Assembly: GCA_001557505.1 (NCBI GenBank)
Contig: LSAX01000004.1
Coordinates: 2,356,001-2,420,000 of the forward strand
Direction of reading: 5' to 3'
DNA from: Reticulascus tulasneorum
Taxonomy: Eukaryota; Ascomycota; Sordariomycetes; Glomerellales; Reticulascaceae
Length of the DNA: 64,000 nt
Part shown: in pieces, positions 23,889 through 34,326 of the stretch
Layout: each line of letters begins with the position of its first letter
Numbering within the stretch: position 1 is the first letter of the stretch
Notes under the pieces: generated by a model
The model's input: the letters and a program-made list of their open reading frames with translations, nothing else
What the model was told of the DNA's origin: nothing
The model's database searches: none
Translations under genes and position numbers: made by a program

Positions 23889-25042
23889 AAGGCCACAGAC
23901 GAAAGATAGGCTGGACAGCCCAGCTCCCTCCCCGACTCGGTTTCCGCACGCTCACCAACCTCCTGCCTCTCACCAAATCTCCCATCTCCAAGAAAGAAAA
24001 GGAAGCGCCGTTCCAGATCACACATATGCCCGATCGTCCCACCGGGCCCATCTTGCAAGAAGACATCCCCTCGGACGAACAGTGCATGGAGTTCTTCATG
24101 TCCCTTTGGGACAACAGGCGGGGCGATGATCCAGGATGGCCGTTGCCAGAGGAAGGGCTAGGAACGAGAGAGCATAAACCATCGCGGTCGGGAAGGCTAG
24201 ACAGCATGGACTTGGCACATGCAAGGCACTTGCTTGCCAGGACAAATGGGGCCGAGAGATCGAGAGTTGTGGATGCCAGAACACCGGGCTTGAGGAGGAA
24301 GGAGAATGGCAAACTCGGGGTCTTGAGACGGGCTGCGACAGATACGCCAACGTCAAGTACCTCTCAGACTGACAGCGGCGGTGGGTCGCTGCGTTCTACA
24401 CCATTTACACGCGCTCGATCTCGGTCGGGCAGTCTGACAAAGTCAGGCTCCGCCTCGCGCTGGTCTGACGACAGTCTTCCTTTCGAGAGCGACGCATTCA
24501 GAGACCAAGATGGAATCTGCAGTCAATGCGGTATCCACGAAACACCGCCCGAACGCGTGTTGTGCATAAGCTGTGAGCAGGAGTTCGATCATCCCAGAAG
24601 CCTACCACAACGATATATCATTCAGCGACAAAACACAAATCCGCCACCAGTCCACCACCAATTAGTCGACCGACCAAACCCACCCTCAAATGAGCCTCGC
24701 CCTCCGCCGGCCATCTCGCCCCAGCTGACAGACGACGAGGACCTGGTGCAAGAAGAGATGATGTCGCGATCTGAGACGACGTCATTGAGGGTCGTTTCGA
24801 GGTTCCACTCCTGGCAGACCGACGAACAGCGACATCAGTTTGAGGAAAACTTCGAACTGTATGGTGATTGGGCCGACTATTACTTCGACGATGAGAATTT
24901 CATTATACCCCCCAGCGCAGAAAGCAGGGCCATATCCGAGGGGTCGACTCTGCGTTTGTCAAAGGCATCTCGGCACCGTGAGAGCATTCCTGGTGGTTTC
25001 AGCAGCATACGCTTGGCTCCCAGCATAGGGAGAGCTGTATAA
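23885..25042 (+). CDS. uncharacterised protein with two CxxC pairs
   Basis: Single-exon ORF of 385 aa that I do not recognise as a named family. The N-terminus is basic (MKGHRRKIGWTAQLPPRLG). Residues about 38-85 contain QITHMPDRPTGPILQED and a region with MEFFMSLWDNRRGDDPGWPLP that looks ordered. The middle is Ser/Arg-rich. Around residues 215-235 sits CSQCGIHETPPERVLCISC, two CxxC pairs that could coordinate one zinc. The C-terminal part ends with an acidic/aromatic block (FELYGDWADYYFDDENFI). Codon use and the absence of stops support coding. It lies 508 bp after the cotransporter and converges on the CobW gene. The function is unknown. Confidence 0.75.
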   Translation: MKGHRRKIGWTAQLPPRLGFRTLTNLLPLTKSPISKKEKEAPFQITHMPDRPTGPILQEDIPSDEQCMEFFMSLWDNRRGDDPGWPLPEEGLGTREHKPSRSGRLDSMDLAHARHLLARTNGAERSRVVDARTPGLRRKENGKLGVLRRAATDTPTSSTSQTDSGGGSLRSTPFTRARSRSGSLTKSGSASRWSDDSLPFESDAFRDQDGICSQCGIHETPPERVLCISCEQEFDHPRSLPQRYIIQRQNTNPPPVHHQLVDRPNPPSNEPRPPPAISPQLTDDEDLVQEEMMSRSETTSLRVVSRFHSWQTDEQRHQFEENFELYGDWADYYFDDENFIIPPSAESRAISEGSTLRLSKASRHRESIPGGFSSIRLAPSIGRAV

Positions 25043-25163
25043 GTACTTGATCTTAAGCAACGAGTATACTGTGATTTGGTGTCTCGAAGTTCATCTCAGC
25101 GTAAATAGTTCTTGTGATACTCCCTCTATATGCCGTGGTTTCCCAAGTCATCAAATTCATACC

Positions 25164-26273
25164 TCATATAATCTTGGTCACAACCAATTCACCTTTATCC
25201 TCGCCATCTAGCTCTAAGAAAGTGCCGGTCTCTAGCTTCTTCTTCCATTTCGTGCTTTCGGAGCGCCCTAATATTAGGGTCATGCGTAGTGTGAACTGAT
25301 CGCTCGACTCATGTTCTGTCATGGTTTCCGAAACTGGCGTGAATGTCCACCGCCCAAACGCCCAGTTGAGAATATATCTGTTTTGCGGATGCGGCGGCGT
25401 GGGGTTGGACTCGTCCTCGTCTGAGTTACGCACTGTCGAGGACGTTGTTAGGATTGCCTTGATCCGGTAGACTTCGTCTTTGGGAGTGGTCTTCAGGAAC
25501 GAAAGGAGCTTGTCGGATTTGACTGCTGCACCTTTGCCACCGTCCAGTTGGACAGACAAGACTTCGACCTCTGTTTGGTGGTTGTGGCTGTGGCTGTGGT
25601 CGTGCCCCTTGTGGTCCTCGCCCTTGTGGTCGTGAGAATGGTCCTCCTTCAGCTCTTGGGCTAGACCGCCATCCACGCCAAATACAATGTTGACGCCAAC
25701 CCACCCCTTTTTGCTCTTGACCCATGCGATGTCAACCTCTAGATCCCCCACACGATCCAAGCATTCGTCGAATCGGTCCTCCGAGCATAGCTCCCACTTG
25801 TTGAAGACAATCAAGTCGGTATAGCGGGCTTGGATACGTGCAGTATAGCTCGTGTCATCATATCCCTTCCAGTTTTCAACGTCTATCACACTAATAACGC
25901 CATCCAGGGTATAGTTCCCCGTGTCTCGCGACAGACGGTTGACTTCGAGCGCAAGCGTTGCCGGGAAGGCTGAGCCTGAGGTCTCGATAACGATGCGATC
26001 CGGACGGACGGTTGAGTGCAGCTCCGCGAGCGCCTCGCTGAGCTGTCCGACAAGGTTGCAGCATATGCACCCGTTCAAGAGCTCTTGCACTCCTGATATG
26101 GCATTGGAAGTGGCGAGTTGCGAGTCAACGGCCAAGTCGCCAAACTCGTTCTTGAGCAGGGCAAGTTTGTATTCCGGATTCGCCTCCTTGAGCTGTGGCA
26201 AGAGATTGAGGATCAGGGTGGTTTTCCCCGAGCCCAGGAACCCGGTGATGATCGTAATCGGGATTGGCGCCAT
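25164..26273 (-). CDS. CobW/ZNG1-like G3E GTPase metallochaperone
   Basis: G3E-family P-loop GTPase of the COG0523 group. The eukaryotic member ZNG1 hands zinc to methionine aminopeptidase. Single exon, 369 aa. Walker A is GFLGSGKTT at residues 11-19, and the metal-binding CxCC is NGCICC (Cys 69, 71, 72). SVIDVEN and the guanine-specificity motif VFNKWE (for NKxD) are present. A His/Asp/Lys-rich linker (residues about 205-225, repeated HDHKG/HDHSHSH) is a likely metal-loading loop. The CobW_C domain follows, with the conserved INWAFGRWTFTP-like stretch (here LNWAFGRWTFTP). The start is the ATG directly before APIPITIITG, which places the P-loop at the usual position. The precise client protein is not inferable. 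Confidence 0.93.
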   Translation of the reverse strand: MAPIPITIITGFLGSGKTTLILNLLPQLKEANPEYKLALLKNEFGDLAVDSQLATSNAISGVQELLNGCICCNLVGQLSEALAELHSTVRPDRIVIETSGSAFPATLALEVNRLSRDTGNYTLDGVISVIDVENWKGYDDTSYTARIQARYTDLIVFNKWELCSEDRFDECLDRVGDLEVDIAWVKSKKGWVGVNIVFGVDGGLAQELKEDHSHDHKGEDHKGHDHSHSHNHQTEVEVLSVQLDGGKGAAVKSDKLLSFLKTTPKDEVYRIKAILTTSSTVRNSDEDESNPTPPHPQNRYILNWAFGRWTFTPVSETMTEHESSDQFTLRMTLILGRSESTKWKKKLETGTFLELDGEDKGELVVTKII

Positions 26274-26683
26274 GTTTGTAGCTACTGTGGAAGACCTTGG
26301 AGTGCAACAACGGACGGGAGCAGAAGTTTGTGAAAGCGCGGTAAAATGCCGCTTGCAGCCGGGACTCCAGGGAGCCGATAAGGAAATGCCACATTGAAAA
26401 TAAGGTTATCTTAGCGTCAGAAAGCCTTCCCCACCCCAGACGTCTGTGGCTTGACCTTGGCGCTTGACGTCATGCCACAACTGGAGAATGCAGAGAGGTG
26501 ACCAGTGTCATAGAACGCGTAGCCTCAACTCACAGTGCTAATGTGGTAGAGCAATCAAGTTTCTTTAAAACTCATCCCTTTCTTCTTAATACCCGTGGAA
26601 TACCTTCACTAAACTTTTTTTCTTCTTCTAATCCTTCCATCTTAGTCCTCTTTCAGCAGTCCGATACCGAACTCTCAGTCACG
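26274..26683. promoter_or_regulatory. shared divergent promoter, CobW / 109-aa gene
   Basis: A 410-bp spacer between two divergent start codons. The 109-aa gene is preceded by a CT/TTCTT-rich leader (26570-26650), as is common near fungal transcription starts. Confidence 0.45.
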
Positions 26684-27089
26684 ATGTCAGAGAATCCAAA
26701 CACAAACTTCAATCCAAACCCCAAGACGGAAACCCCTGAAGATGAAATGAACTACAAGCAAAAGCTGGATCAAGCAGCTCACGATGCTCGGCATCCCGAC
26801 TCGGAGCCCTCCACGAAGCAGAATCCTATTGTAGAGAAAGGTACGTCGGCACCCGCTCACCCTTAGCCGAAACCCCAAGCTTCGCACACCACGAGATGCT
26901 TACCGACGTGTCAAAGTGACCCAATACATACCAGCAGCTGCCAAGTTCCTCGGGACGAAGGAGGATGAGCCAAAGCAAGTCAAGAAGACTGTACCAGGCC
27001 CACCGGAACGGCCTAACCATGACGTGAATATTGAAGAGTTTGTTCGGGAGCAACATCGAAGCAAAGGCGAAGATGGAATCCTTGAGTGA
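26684..27089 (+). CDS. small conserved fungal protein, 109 aa
   Basis: Exons 26684-26840 and 26917-27089 join in frame. The protein is hydrophilic and probably disordered: an Asn/Pro-rich start (MSENPNTNFNPNPK), then EDEMNYKQKLDQAAHDARHP. The second exon has AAAKFLGTKEDEP and an end with VPGPPERPNHDVNIEEF followed by VREQHRSKG. The acceptor TCAAAG before TGACC gives EKVTQYIPAA at the junction; a second acceptor 24 bp downstream (ACCAG) also keeps frame and would remove eight residues. The motif PGPPERP-HD-IEEFLRE looks like a conserved fungal C-terminus, but I cannot name the family. Confidence 0.72.
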
Positions 27090-27399
27090 TTTGGCGATGA
27101 CGGGGCAAAGAAAGTGAGAACATCAGATGATTTTGTAGCTCTGGTTTCAAGCCAAAATAAAATACATCCAGAGAGGCTGGCTGAATGACAACGAGTTACT
27201 ATACAAGAATCTCGGCCGCACACAAAGCTACTGTTAACATCGAGAGACTCATATCAAGTCTAATACGTTACCGAATCATTATCCCCGTGAAATAAACTCC
27301 TAATTGCAAACCGCATGATTCGTGTTCCTGTATGCATCCACCAAAGTGCAGATGCCGTCCCACACACACAATCCAGCCCATCATCCTCAAGAGCCCCTC

Positions 27400-28430
27400 C
27401 TAACCGAATGCTATTCTCCCCGCGACTATTGCTAAACCGAAAAGTAGACCCATATTTTGCTTGATTGATGTTGCTCCTCCTGCCTCAACATACGAGTCTC
27501 CATGAGCGGTAGCGCTGCTCGCAGGAGGATCCATGGTCTTGGCTGGCTTGGCTGGAGGAGTGCCGGACGATGCGCCGCCATTGCCTGGACGTTTGTCTCC
27601 TCCAGACTCAGGACCACTCTTATTGCTGCCATCTTTGCCAGGGAGAGGTTTGTCTCCAGCGTCCTTGCCGCTCGCATCCTTGCCGCTCGCATCCTTACCG
27701 CCAGCGTCCTTGCCACTGGCATCCTTGCCACTTGCATCACCTCCTGAGTTGCTGCCTTCTTTTCCGGGGCCGGGGAGGTTTTTGTTGTCGCCAGAATTCT
27801 TGCCGCCTGATTCACCAGTTCCGGAGCCTTCCTTGCCGGGGTATTGCTTGTCGCCAGAACCGTTCTCTCCCGAACCGTTTCCGCCCCAATCACCGGCTCC
27901 GGAGCCTCCCATGCCGTCGTGCTCTTCGTCTCCAGAGTTCTTGCCGCCTGGACCGCTGCCTGGCTTACCACCGTAGTAGTCACCATCGTCGTCGTCAGAG
28001 TATCTGTCATAATCTCCATACGATTCGTAGGAACCTGCCGTTGGCATAGACTCCGCGGTCACACCATCGCCATTGATGATGACATCAGCGGTCATTGTTG
28101 GCGCAGGGCAGATGATGGGCAGAGTCTTCTCGTCGCATACATCGCAGTATACGGTCGTCTCGACGAAGCATGGCGGGATCTTTTGAGTTTGGTAGTCCTC
28201 GGGGCTGCCTGCACAGATCTCGGTTATTGTGTAAGTTGCCATCCACGAGCTAGTAGGGCAAGCTGCCAGGAGGACTGTGGTGTAGACGGTAGTGTACTCC
28301 TCTGTCACCGTGACCGTTCGGGGCGCCGGGTCACAGGTGATGAACAGCGAACTTGTAAGCTGTCCGAGACTGGGTTCGCATCATGGTGAGCAGCTGAATA
28401 GGATGGAATACTTGTGACAACGTACCTCAT
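27400..28430 (-). CDS. Gly-rich GPI-type cell-surface protein
   Basis: Probable GPI-anchored wall or membrane protein. The main exon runs 28369-27400. A five-base first exon (ATGAG, 28430-28426) followed by GTACGT keeps frame and gives 324 aa, but this start has no signal peptide, so the 5' end is unresolved. The N-terminal ~90 aa hold TVTVTEEYTTVYTTV and several Cys (CPTSS, TEICAG, CDVCDEK), typical of fungal wall proteins. The middle is Gly/Ser/Asp/Lys-rich, with tandem GKDAS/GKDAG units. The last ~17 residues (MGLLFGLAIVAGRIAFG) form a hydrophobic GPI-attachment tail after a small-residue stretch. The extracellular location is inferred. Other-strand frames here are shadows of the repeats. 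Confidence 0.75.
27651..27745. repeat. 15-bp tandem repeats inside the GPI-type gene
   Basis: About six imperfect 15-bp units coding GKDAS or GKDAG in tandem. Each differs by a few third-position or Ser/Gly changes. Such coding minisatellites commonly vary in copy number between strains. Confidence 0.85.
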
Positions 28431-29912
28431 TTTTGCTGTTTGGTTAGTATCGGTCTGTTGGGGGTTAGAAAACTACAGGACCATCTATCTAATTGCTAAA
28501 CGAAAGACCTTGCTACATAAAACGAGTGACAGCAAATCAACAAGAAAGAGTGACTTGGCGAGAAACAGCCGAAAGAGCGTGAGAACGAACGAATGAATGA
28601 CAAATGCAACGAGTGTTATGGATTCCGAGCAAACATTGCAAAATATGGCTGCACTCAGAACTTATAACACAGACCGTAACCACGATACAAGTCGCGTGGA
28701 TTGGAATGCATACATTGTCGATGAAAACAAGTCCACATGGTGAGTGTTGACACTTTCATGGAATGAATAGAGATTTGGAACGCGTCCCTGGCGTTCCTCA
28801 TTAACCTCGGCCACCCACACTGGACGCACCCGACAGATATTCGGTGGACTGGGGTATTACGGGTACGGAGCATGTCTTAAGGTGAGATTTATGTGAACAA
28901 TAGCAGTGACGGACGGGCCTCGACCCCCTAGGTAGATGACGATTCACTGTTCAGCTGTCGCCAGCTCTAACTGCTTCCAAACCAGAGGATACAAACCAGA
29001 GAAAGCAGTTGACAGTGAGTGTAGCATTGGCAGCAGCGACAAGAGAACAGGCAGCTCTATGCGGATACCAGTCATCCGAGAAGGCATCAATCACACAAAC
29101 CGACGGGGCACGAAACGCATCTCAAATCTCAAGCCGTAAGCCTCAAAAGCCTAGAACGACGCGGTTTCTCCCAGACGTATGTGCGAGGCAAACAAACCGT
29201 TGTTGTTTTCGTCGAGTCTCGCGACTGGAATGCAAAGGATCTGAGATCCCAGCCCCAAGAAAACTTCAAAAAATGTTCCCCATCCTCAGCATCTCTGCTC
29301 CACCGTCCAAAGGACACCCGGAAAGAGACTTCCTATATCAAGGGATGATTTAATCTCCAGAGCATTTCTCACGGATGAGAAAAGGCAACGCGACACCGTA
29401 GAAGATCTTGATGTTGGTCGTGGCAGCTCTGTTCGCTTTTTGATGAAAAAAAAAAAAGAAGAGAAAAGAGAAAGAAAATTTCAGCAGCTTCTGTGGGAAG
29501 GTGTAGTCGATTTGGAAAATTCGCGCTAGTCCAAGTTGGGGTTTTGGAGGTCGGGGTGGCCTGTGCTTTCCGCCCACAACGTTAAGACAGTTTTTATAAG
29601 TCTTTACTGTACGCTCTTGCACTGTACGCCTTTGCCGCGCCTATTGGCATGGGATGGCTTACGTTGCAAAGGGGGCATTCCGAGATCAATGGGGTAGTTT
29701 TGTCACTCCCACGGTAGTCAGACATATGTGAGCATGGTATTAACTTAACATTGTCTTTCATCTTCAAGTGCAAATTCCCCAACCCAACAAAGCGACGCGA
29801 TCTAAACAAAAAAAACATTGGGATATTTGAACCGCCAGATACGTTGCCAGATCCAAAATGGTTGCAATAACACCAACGCCAAACAAGCAGGACCGGAATT
29901 CTCCAGCAGTAA
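28431..29912. other. intergenic, GPI-gene promoter and AIF-like 3' flank
   Basis: About 1.5 kb. An ACTAAC branch-like word and CAG at about 28435-28450 on the minus strand suggest a leader intron just before the GPI gene's ATG. A 12-A run at 29446-29457 lies in a purine-rich patch. No gene is supported. Confidence 0.5.
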
Positions 29913-31183
29913 CTACCAATCCTTGACCAGCGCAGTCCTTTTTCCTGCTACAAAATCCTTGTTATAATCCGTACCCAGAAACCTGCCCTTTGCGAACCAG
30001 ATCAAGAAACTGAAGACCCTCCACCCGTTAACCTGGCCAGTCGCCCTGCTCCTGCCCACGGTGATGCCGGCCATGAGCTTGTTGTCTATGACATAATCCG
30101 CAACCTTGGCTCCCGTGAAGATTGCCTGGAGGGCCTTAGCGACATGTTGTGTCTGAAGGTCAGCCCACCTTGCCATCGAAGGCTGCAGGTTCCCCACGTC
30201 TCCGGCAACGAAGATGTTCGTGTATCCCGGGGTTTGGAGATTGGTGTCCTGCTTGATGTAGCCGTTCGAGTCGAGCATGTGGGCTGGGGCGAAGGATGTA
30301 TTGGGAAGGACGCCAGTGGCCGGTATGTATACGTCTGCCTTCAGCGTCTGCACTGTTCCGTCCGTCTTCGTAATTTGCAACGTCTTCTGCCCGTTGGGAC
30401 CCCCGTCTTTAACACTTGTGACTTTCGAGCTTGTGATGATCTTGATTTTCAGCTTCTCCACTTCCTGGTACGCCGCCTTCCGGACACTTTCAGTAAATGG
30501 AGCGTTGCCGAGAGGGAGCTCCTTGTCGATGATGAAGTAAACATCCTTCTGCCCGTTTTGAGCGTACTCAAATCCGATTTCGCCGACGGTTTCCACTCCG
30601 GTTGTGCCGCCGCCAGCTACAACAATGGTCTTTGCCGCCTTTATTTGTGCTTGCAGTTGATGCAGCTTCTCCTTGGTACCCTCGGTGGAGTCGGTGTTCT
30701 TGAAGGGCATACCCTCCAGCGCCCTGGTTCCAGTGCCGATGACCAACGTGTCGTAGGAGATGCTCCTCTTCCCCCCGTCTTTGGTACTCACGATGATGGT
30801 GTTTGTATCGGGATTGAGGGTATCTGCCTTGCCAATGACTAGCTCGATCTTGTCCTTGGGGTAATGGGCTATGGTCGGCGCGATAGGTGTGAAGAGTTTC
30901 TCATCAGCCATCTGGCCTGGGACAACGCCTCGAACGGAAGCAAGACTCCAGTATCTGCCAAACCCGGTCAGTAAGGAAATTCTTAATAAGTAGAAGCTTC
31001 TGGGTAGGTTCCGGATATGGTCGGTCAGGCAGAGGCAGTCGTCAGGGATAAAACATACTGGTCGGTTTCCGGGGTTACCCATATGACTCGGAGGTCTTTG
31101 ACCTTGGGAACCGTGTGCTTCATGACATGGTGGACAATTGGCACACCCACGAGCCCGCTGCCAAGAACCACGAGTGTCTTCAT
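29913..31183 (-). CDS. AIF/AMID-like FAD-dependent oxidoreductase
   Basis: Pyridine nucleotide-disulphide oxidoreductase of the AMID/AIF2-like group (relatives of NDH-2 and ferroptosis-suppressor FSP1). Exons 31183-31059 and 30954-29913 join at phase 2 to 388 aa. The FAD Rossmann motif is TLVVLGSGLVGVPIVHHV right at the N-terminus. The NAD(P)H-binding motif is TIVVAGGGTTGVETVGEIG near residue 155. ATGVLPNT and FVAGDVGN (second FAD motif) follow in the right order. There is no signal peptide or obvious mitochondrial presequence, so the protein may be cytosolic or peripherally membrane-bound. The start is the first ATG in frame. The electron acceptor is unknown. Confidence 0.93.
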
Positions 31184-32988
31184 TTTGGGGGTTGATAAAG
31201 ATGAGCTTGATCCTAGATCCAAAGATGTCTAGAGTGGTATTGCGAGTCTATTAATCAAGGTTGATTGGGAGGATGTCGCCGACGAAAGCAGTCAAATTCT
31301 TGCTTGTTTGGTCTAATGCGTGCTGAATACCTGAGCTGGTACGGGATGTATTGGTTGTTATGGGATGTAGTGAGTAAACTGCAACTGAGCATTGTGCCAA
31401 CATGCGATGATATATACCCCATCACATTCAATACGCCAAACCGTCCAGACTAAGACACCAAAATTACAAAGCCCAATAACCGAAAGGGTTGATAACGCCA
31501 TCAGGCGGGCGAGACGACCGATCCACAAACACGGCGGCATGCGTACAAGTGATCTCCACAAAATGAGGTACCCGGAGACGCAGTTTATCTGCTGCAGGCT
31601 GGCAAACTCCGCAGATTACAATTGCAGCCGCCCAAGTTTCGAGTAATCGGAGCATAAGAGCATGTCCCCCGAGAAACGGCGGTACGAGTGTAGGAAGTAT
31701 ACGAGTGAAACTAGTACTGACCAAAGACTTAACGGGTGCTGTTCTCGCATACCAAGCCTGCGTAACAGCCGGATCTGGTTCAATTGAAGATCGGATGAAT
31801 CACTGAATGGGTTCCTGTGTCAGTGCACTCCTTTCGAAGATACTTTGAATCTTATGCCGCAGCTGTTGGGCCGATGAGACTATTCAAATCCGCACTCTTT
31901 CGTTTGTGATACGATTGCAAACCGGAGCCTTCTCAGGTTCCCAGGTAGTACCTTTCCCATCGATAGTACATTCGCGTGTTCACACATTGGGGGCCCGCGC
32001 GGATTCCATGCCTTGCATTCTAATTGTTAAAAGGGGGTTCTTGGGGGGGGCGTATAATCCTTTTGCTGCATTTGCGACAGACCGCGCGCTGCGGAGTTGT
32101 ATCTTTGCGGACTGTGGTGGAAAAAGCGGAAAGTCGAGACGAGGACCCACCATTCCGTATCTCGAAATGGCAGGGCGTGACGAGGGCACGGGCCACTTCT
32201 GACGGCTTAACACAAAAGTCATTAGTAAGTTGTCCATCTACACGCATAATTAGTCAGTCACGAAGTCTGAAGGCCTTTCTGGTTGCGACAATGCCACAAC
32301 CTCGCCTCCGCCTATAGATCAGACTTATTTCCTAATGGGTACCTTGCAAAGGCTAGGGCCGCTTTGAGTCAGACATGATTCCATCGTTCTACAGCATCTC
32401 CGACACCGCCACAACCCACCCTCGTTGGCCAGGTTATATATCGTGGTGGGTTCCTCTCAAAGGCCCGAGCCGGCCTGAGTCAGGGATGATTCCAGTGCTC
32501 TACAATATCTCCGGTTTGGGCTATCGGTCCGGCCGGGGGGCCATCGCACCCGCGCAACTACCGGCTTACTTCGTCATTTGCCTTGCGTTTCCCGCCCGGG
32601 AAGGAGAATTCCCCATTGGCGGAAAACTGATATTAAGGAAGGTGAACAGCAACCTGTTTCAATCGGCGAGGGACATATAACTCTCATCCACAGGCAACCT
32701 GGATTTGCCACTACGTATTGGGTTTATCGCATGCTTCAAAGAGATGCGATAAGAAATCAGGCTCCGGCAAACACGCCGTGTCATTTGAGATGTTACAATA
32801 ACTTACTGGCTAACGTAGTTCTGTGTCCTTATTCCATGGTGGTTTGGCAATTGTTGATGCATTGTCTCAATGTCGGCTTACTAAGCAATCGGCGAATCCA
32901 CATATTGAAGGCTTCACAGCCCCACCTAATTACCTCCTCGTAGGTACTTTCTAGCTGGATTGAATGTCCGCTGCTTCTGCATGATATA
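31184..32988. other. intergenic with a 111-bp-spaced direct repeat
   Basis: About 1.8 kb. Two related ~45-bp stretches begin at 32365 and 32476 and share TGAGTCAG..ATGATTCCA and ATCTCCG. No convincing gene is present, though a 101-codon open frame (from 32375) spans the repeats. Confidence 0.5.
32365..32520. repeat. imperfect direct repeat, 111-bp period
   Basis: Copies at about 32365-32410 and 32476-32521 align over ~45 bp with roughly 80% identity by eye. The period is a multiple of three and both copies read MIP-x-x-Y-x-IS in the same frame. Confidence 0.65.
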
Positions 32989-33857
32989 ATGGAACCTCTG
33001 CCATACCTCGGCTCTACCTCAAACTTCTATCGCACCGGTAATGGCGGCGTAATCCTCAAGTCGCCCATGAAGGTTACAGCTGATAATCCTAATCGCGAAT
33101 CCTTGGAGAAAGCAAATATAAATGCTATCAATATTGAGCGGCAGATTCTGGAAACCCTAGGTAATCACCCTAGAATCGTACCGTTTGTGCCCCCCGCATA
33201 ACTATCTATATATAACTATATATAGCCAGAAAGCTAAGCGTCGTTTGATAGTTACCTAGGGTCTTCTACCAATGGCATTTATCTCTCCGAAGCAAGACTT
33301 GGGAATCTACAGGTATACATCGACTCCCATAACGCTGAATTGAACGATTCACAGCGTTCTAAAATATGCGAGCAAGTGGCCGAAGCAGTTTTGCATGCGC
33401 ATAACAGGGGCGTAATACACTCGGACTTACGACCGGAAAACTTACTGGTAGATCAAGTCCATGGATTAGATGTCAGCATCTGGCTCTGCGATTTTGGCGG
33501 ATCGATGTGTGAAAGGCTAGGATTAGATGGAGGACACTTGCCTGATACTCCTTTCTTTGACCCCCGAATGGAGTGGGAGTCGACACCAGCAACCGATATC
33601 TTTAGTCTAGGGTCCATCTTTTACACCATTCACACAGGACATTGGCCACACAGGGGTAACCTGTATGGACATCTTCGCAGGAGAAACAGACATATGAGGC
33701 GCAAGCGGACAGCTGGTTTAAAGAAGGATACTTCCCTTCCGTGACTCATGTGACTGGCGGGGAGGTGATCAAGGGCTGTTGGGACCACAAATACAAGACG
33801 GTCGAGGAAGTACTGAAGGCAATACAGTCGGAAATGATAGCACCAAAAACTACGTAG
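32989..33857 (+). pseudogene. fungal protein-kinase-like gene with frameshift
   Basis: Resembles a fungal small kinase-like family. Exon 1 (32989-33182) starts MEPLPYLGSTSNFYRTG, with VILKSP as the possible ATP-binding Lys. A 69-nt intron (donor GTTTGT, acceptor GATAG) leads into exon 2 at 33252, restoring RIVPYLGSSTNGIYLSEARL. The catalytic-loop motif is HSDLRPEN (HRD-like with Ser for Arg), and the DFG equivalent is CDFGGS. Near 33655-33690 the frame breaks: the current frame ends at 33744, while homologous-looking sequence (EAQADSWFKEGYFPSV, then GGEVIKGCWDHKY) continues in another frame to a stop at 33855-33857. The shift equals one missing or two extra bases. It is either a real pseudogene or a sequencing error. 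Confidence 0.6.
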
Positions 33858-34326
33858 GATACACAGGTGAGGCGTCAGATAGCTCACTAGATCGGTCAGC
33901 AGTTATCATCGTCGCTATGTCCATGCCGCGTAATCCAGCAACAGTCTGGACCGAAACCAAGGCCGCAGCGATGACCTGTCTCCGACCCGGCTACGACTTG
34001 CGCCGCAGATACTTTGTCTGCCGTAGCTTGGCTGGGTCAATGGCAGTCTGGCTATAGCAACGGTCCCGAGACTGGTGAGCATGTCGGCCGTTAATGGATG
34101 TATTGAATCCCTTTTTGCACCGCCAAGTACTAGTTAAATGAGTAGCCTGAGCGCACATAAAGTGAGTACAAAGAGGACACCAGTTTCGTTTATAGCTGTC
34201 CCAGTTTTTACATGGCCTGGCATACTAATCTCAAAACATATTGGACCGAAGAACTGCCAAAGGACTCCGGGACCGACCTGTTGAACCAACAAATTCTTTT
34301 AACGCCGCTGACCTCCCATCTCCCAT
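33858..34326. other. 3' spacer between kinase-like gene and PEBP gene
   Basis: A 470-bp spacer between convergent 3' ends. No feature is seen in it. Confidence 0.5.

Noticed and set aside
27533..28389. Long + strand ORFs opposite the GPI-type gene
   Set aside because: They are Pro/Leu or Arg/His-rich mirror images of the Gly/Ser/Asp repeat codons and have no domain of their own.
33654..33680. Mini-intron (GTAACC...CGCAG) that would bridge the kinase-like frameshift
   Set aside because: About 26 nt is below the size at which fungal spliceosomes are known to work, and no branch site fits; a base loss is simpler.
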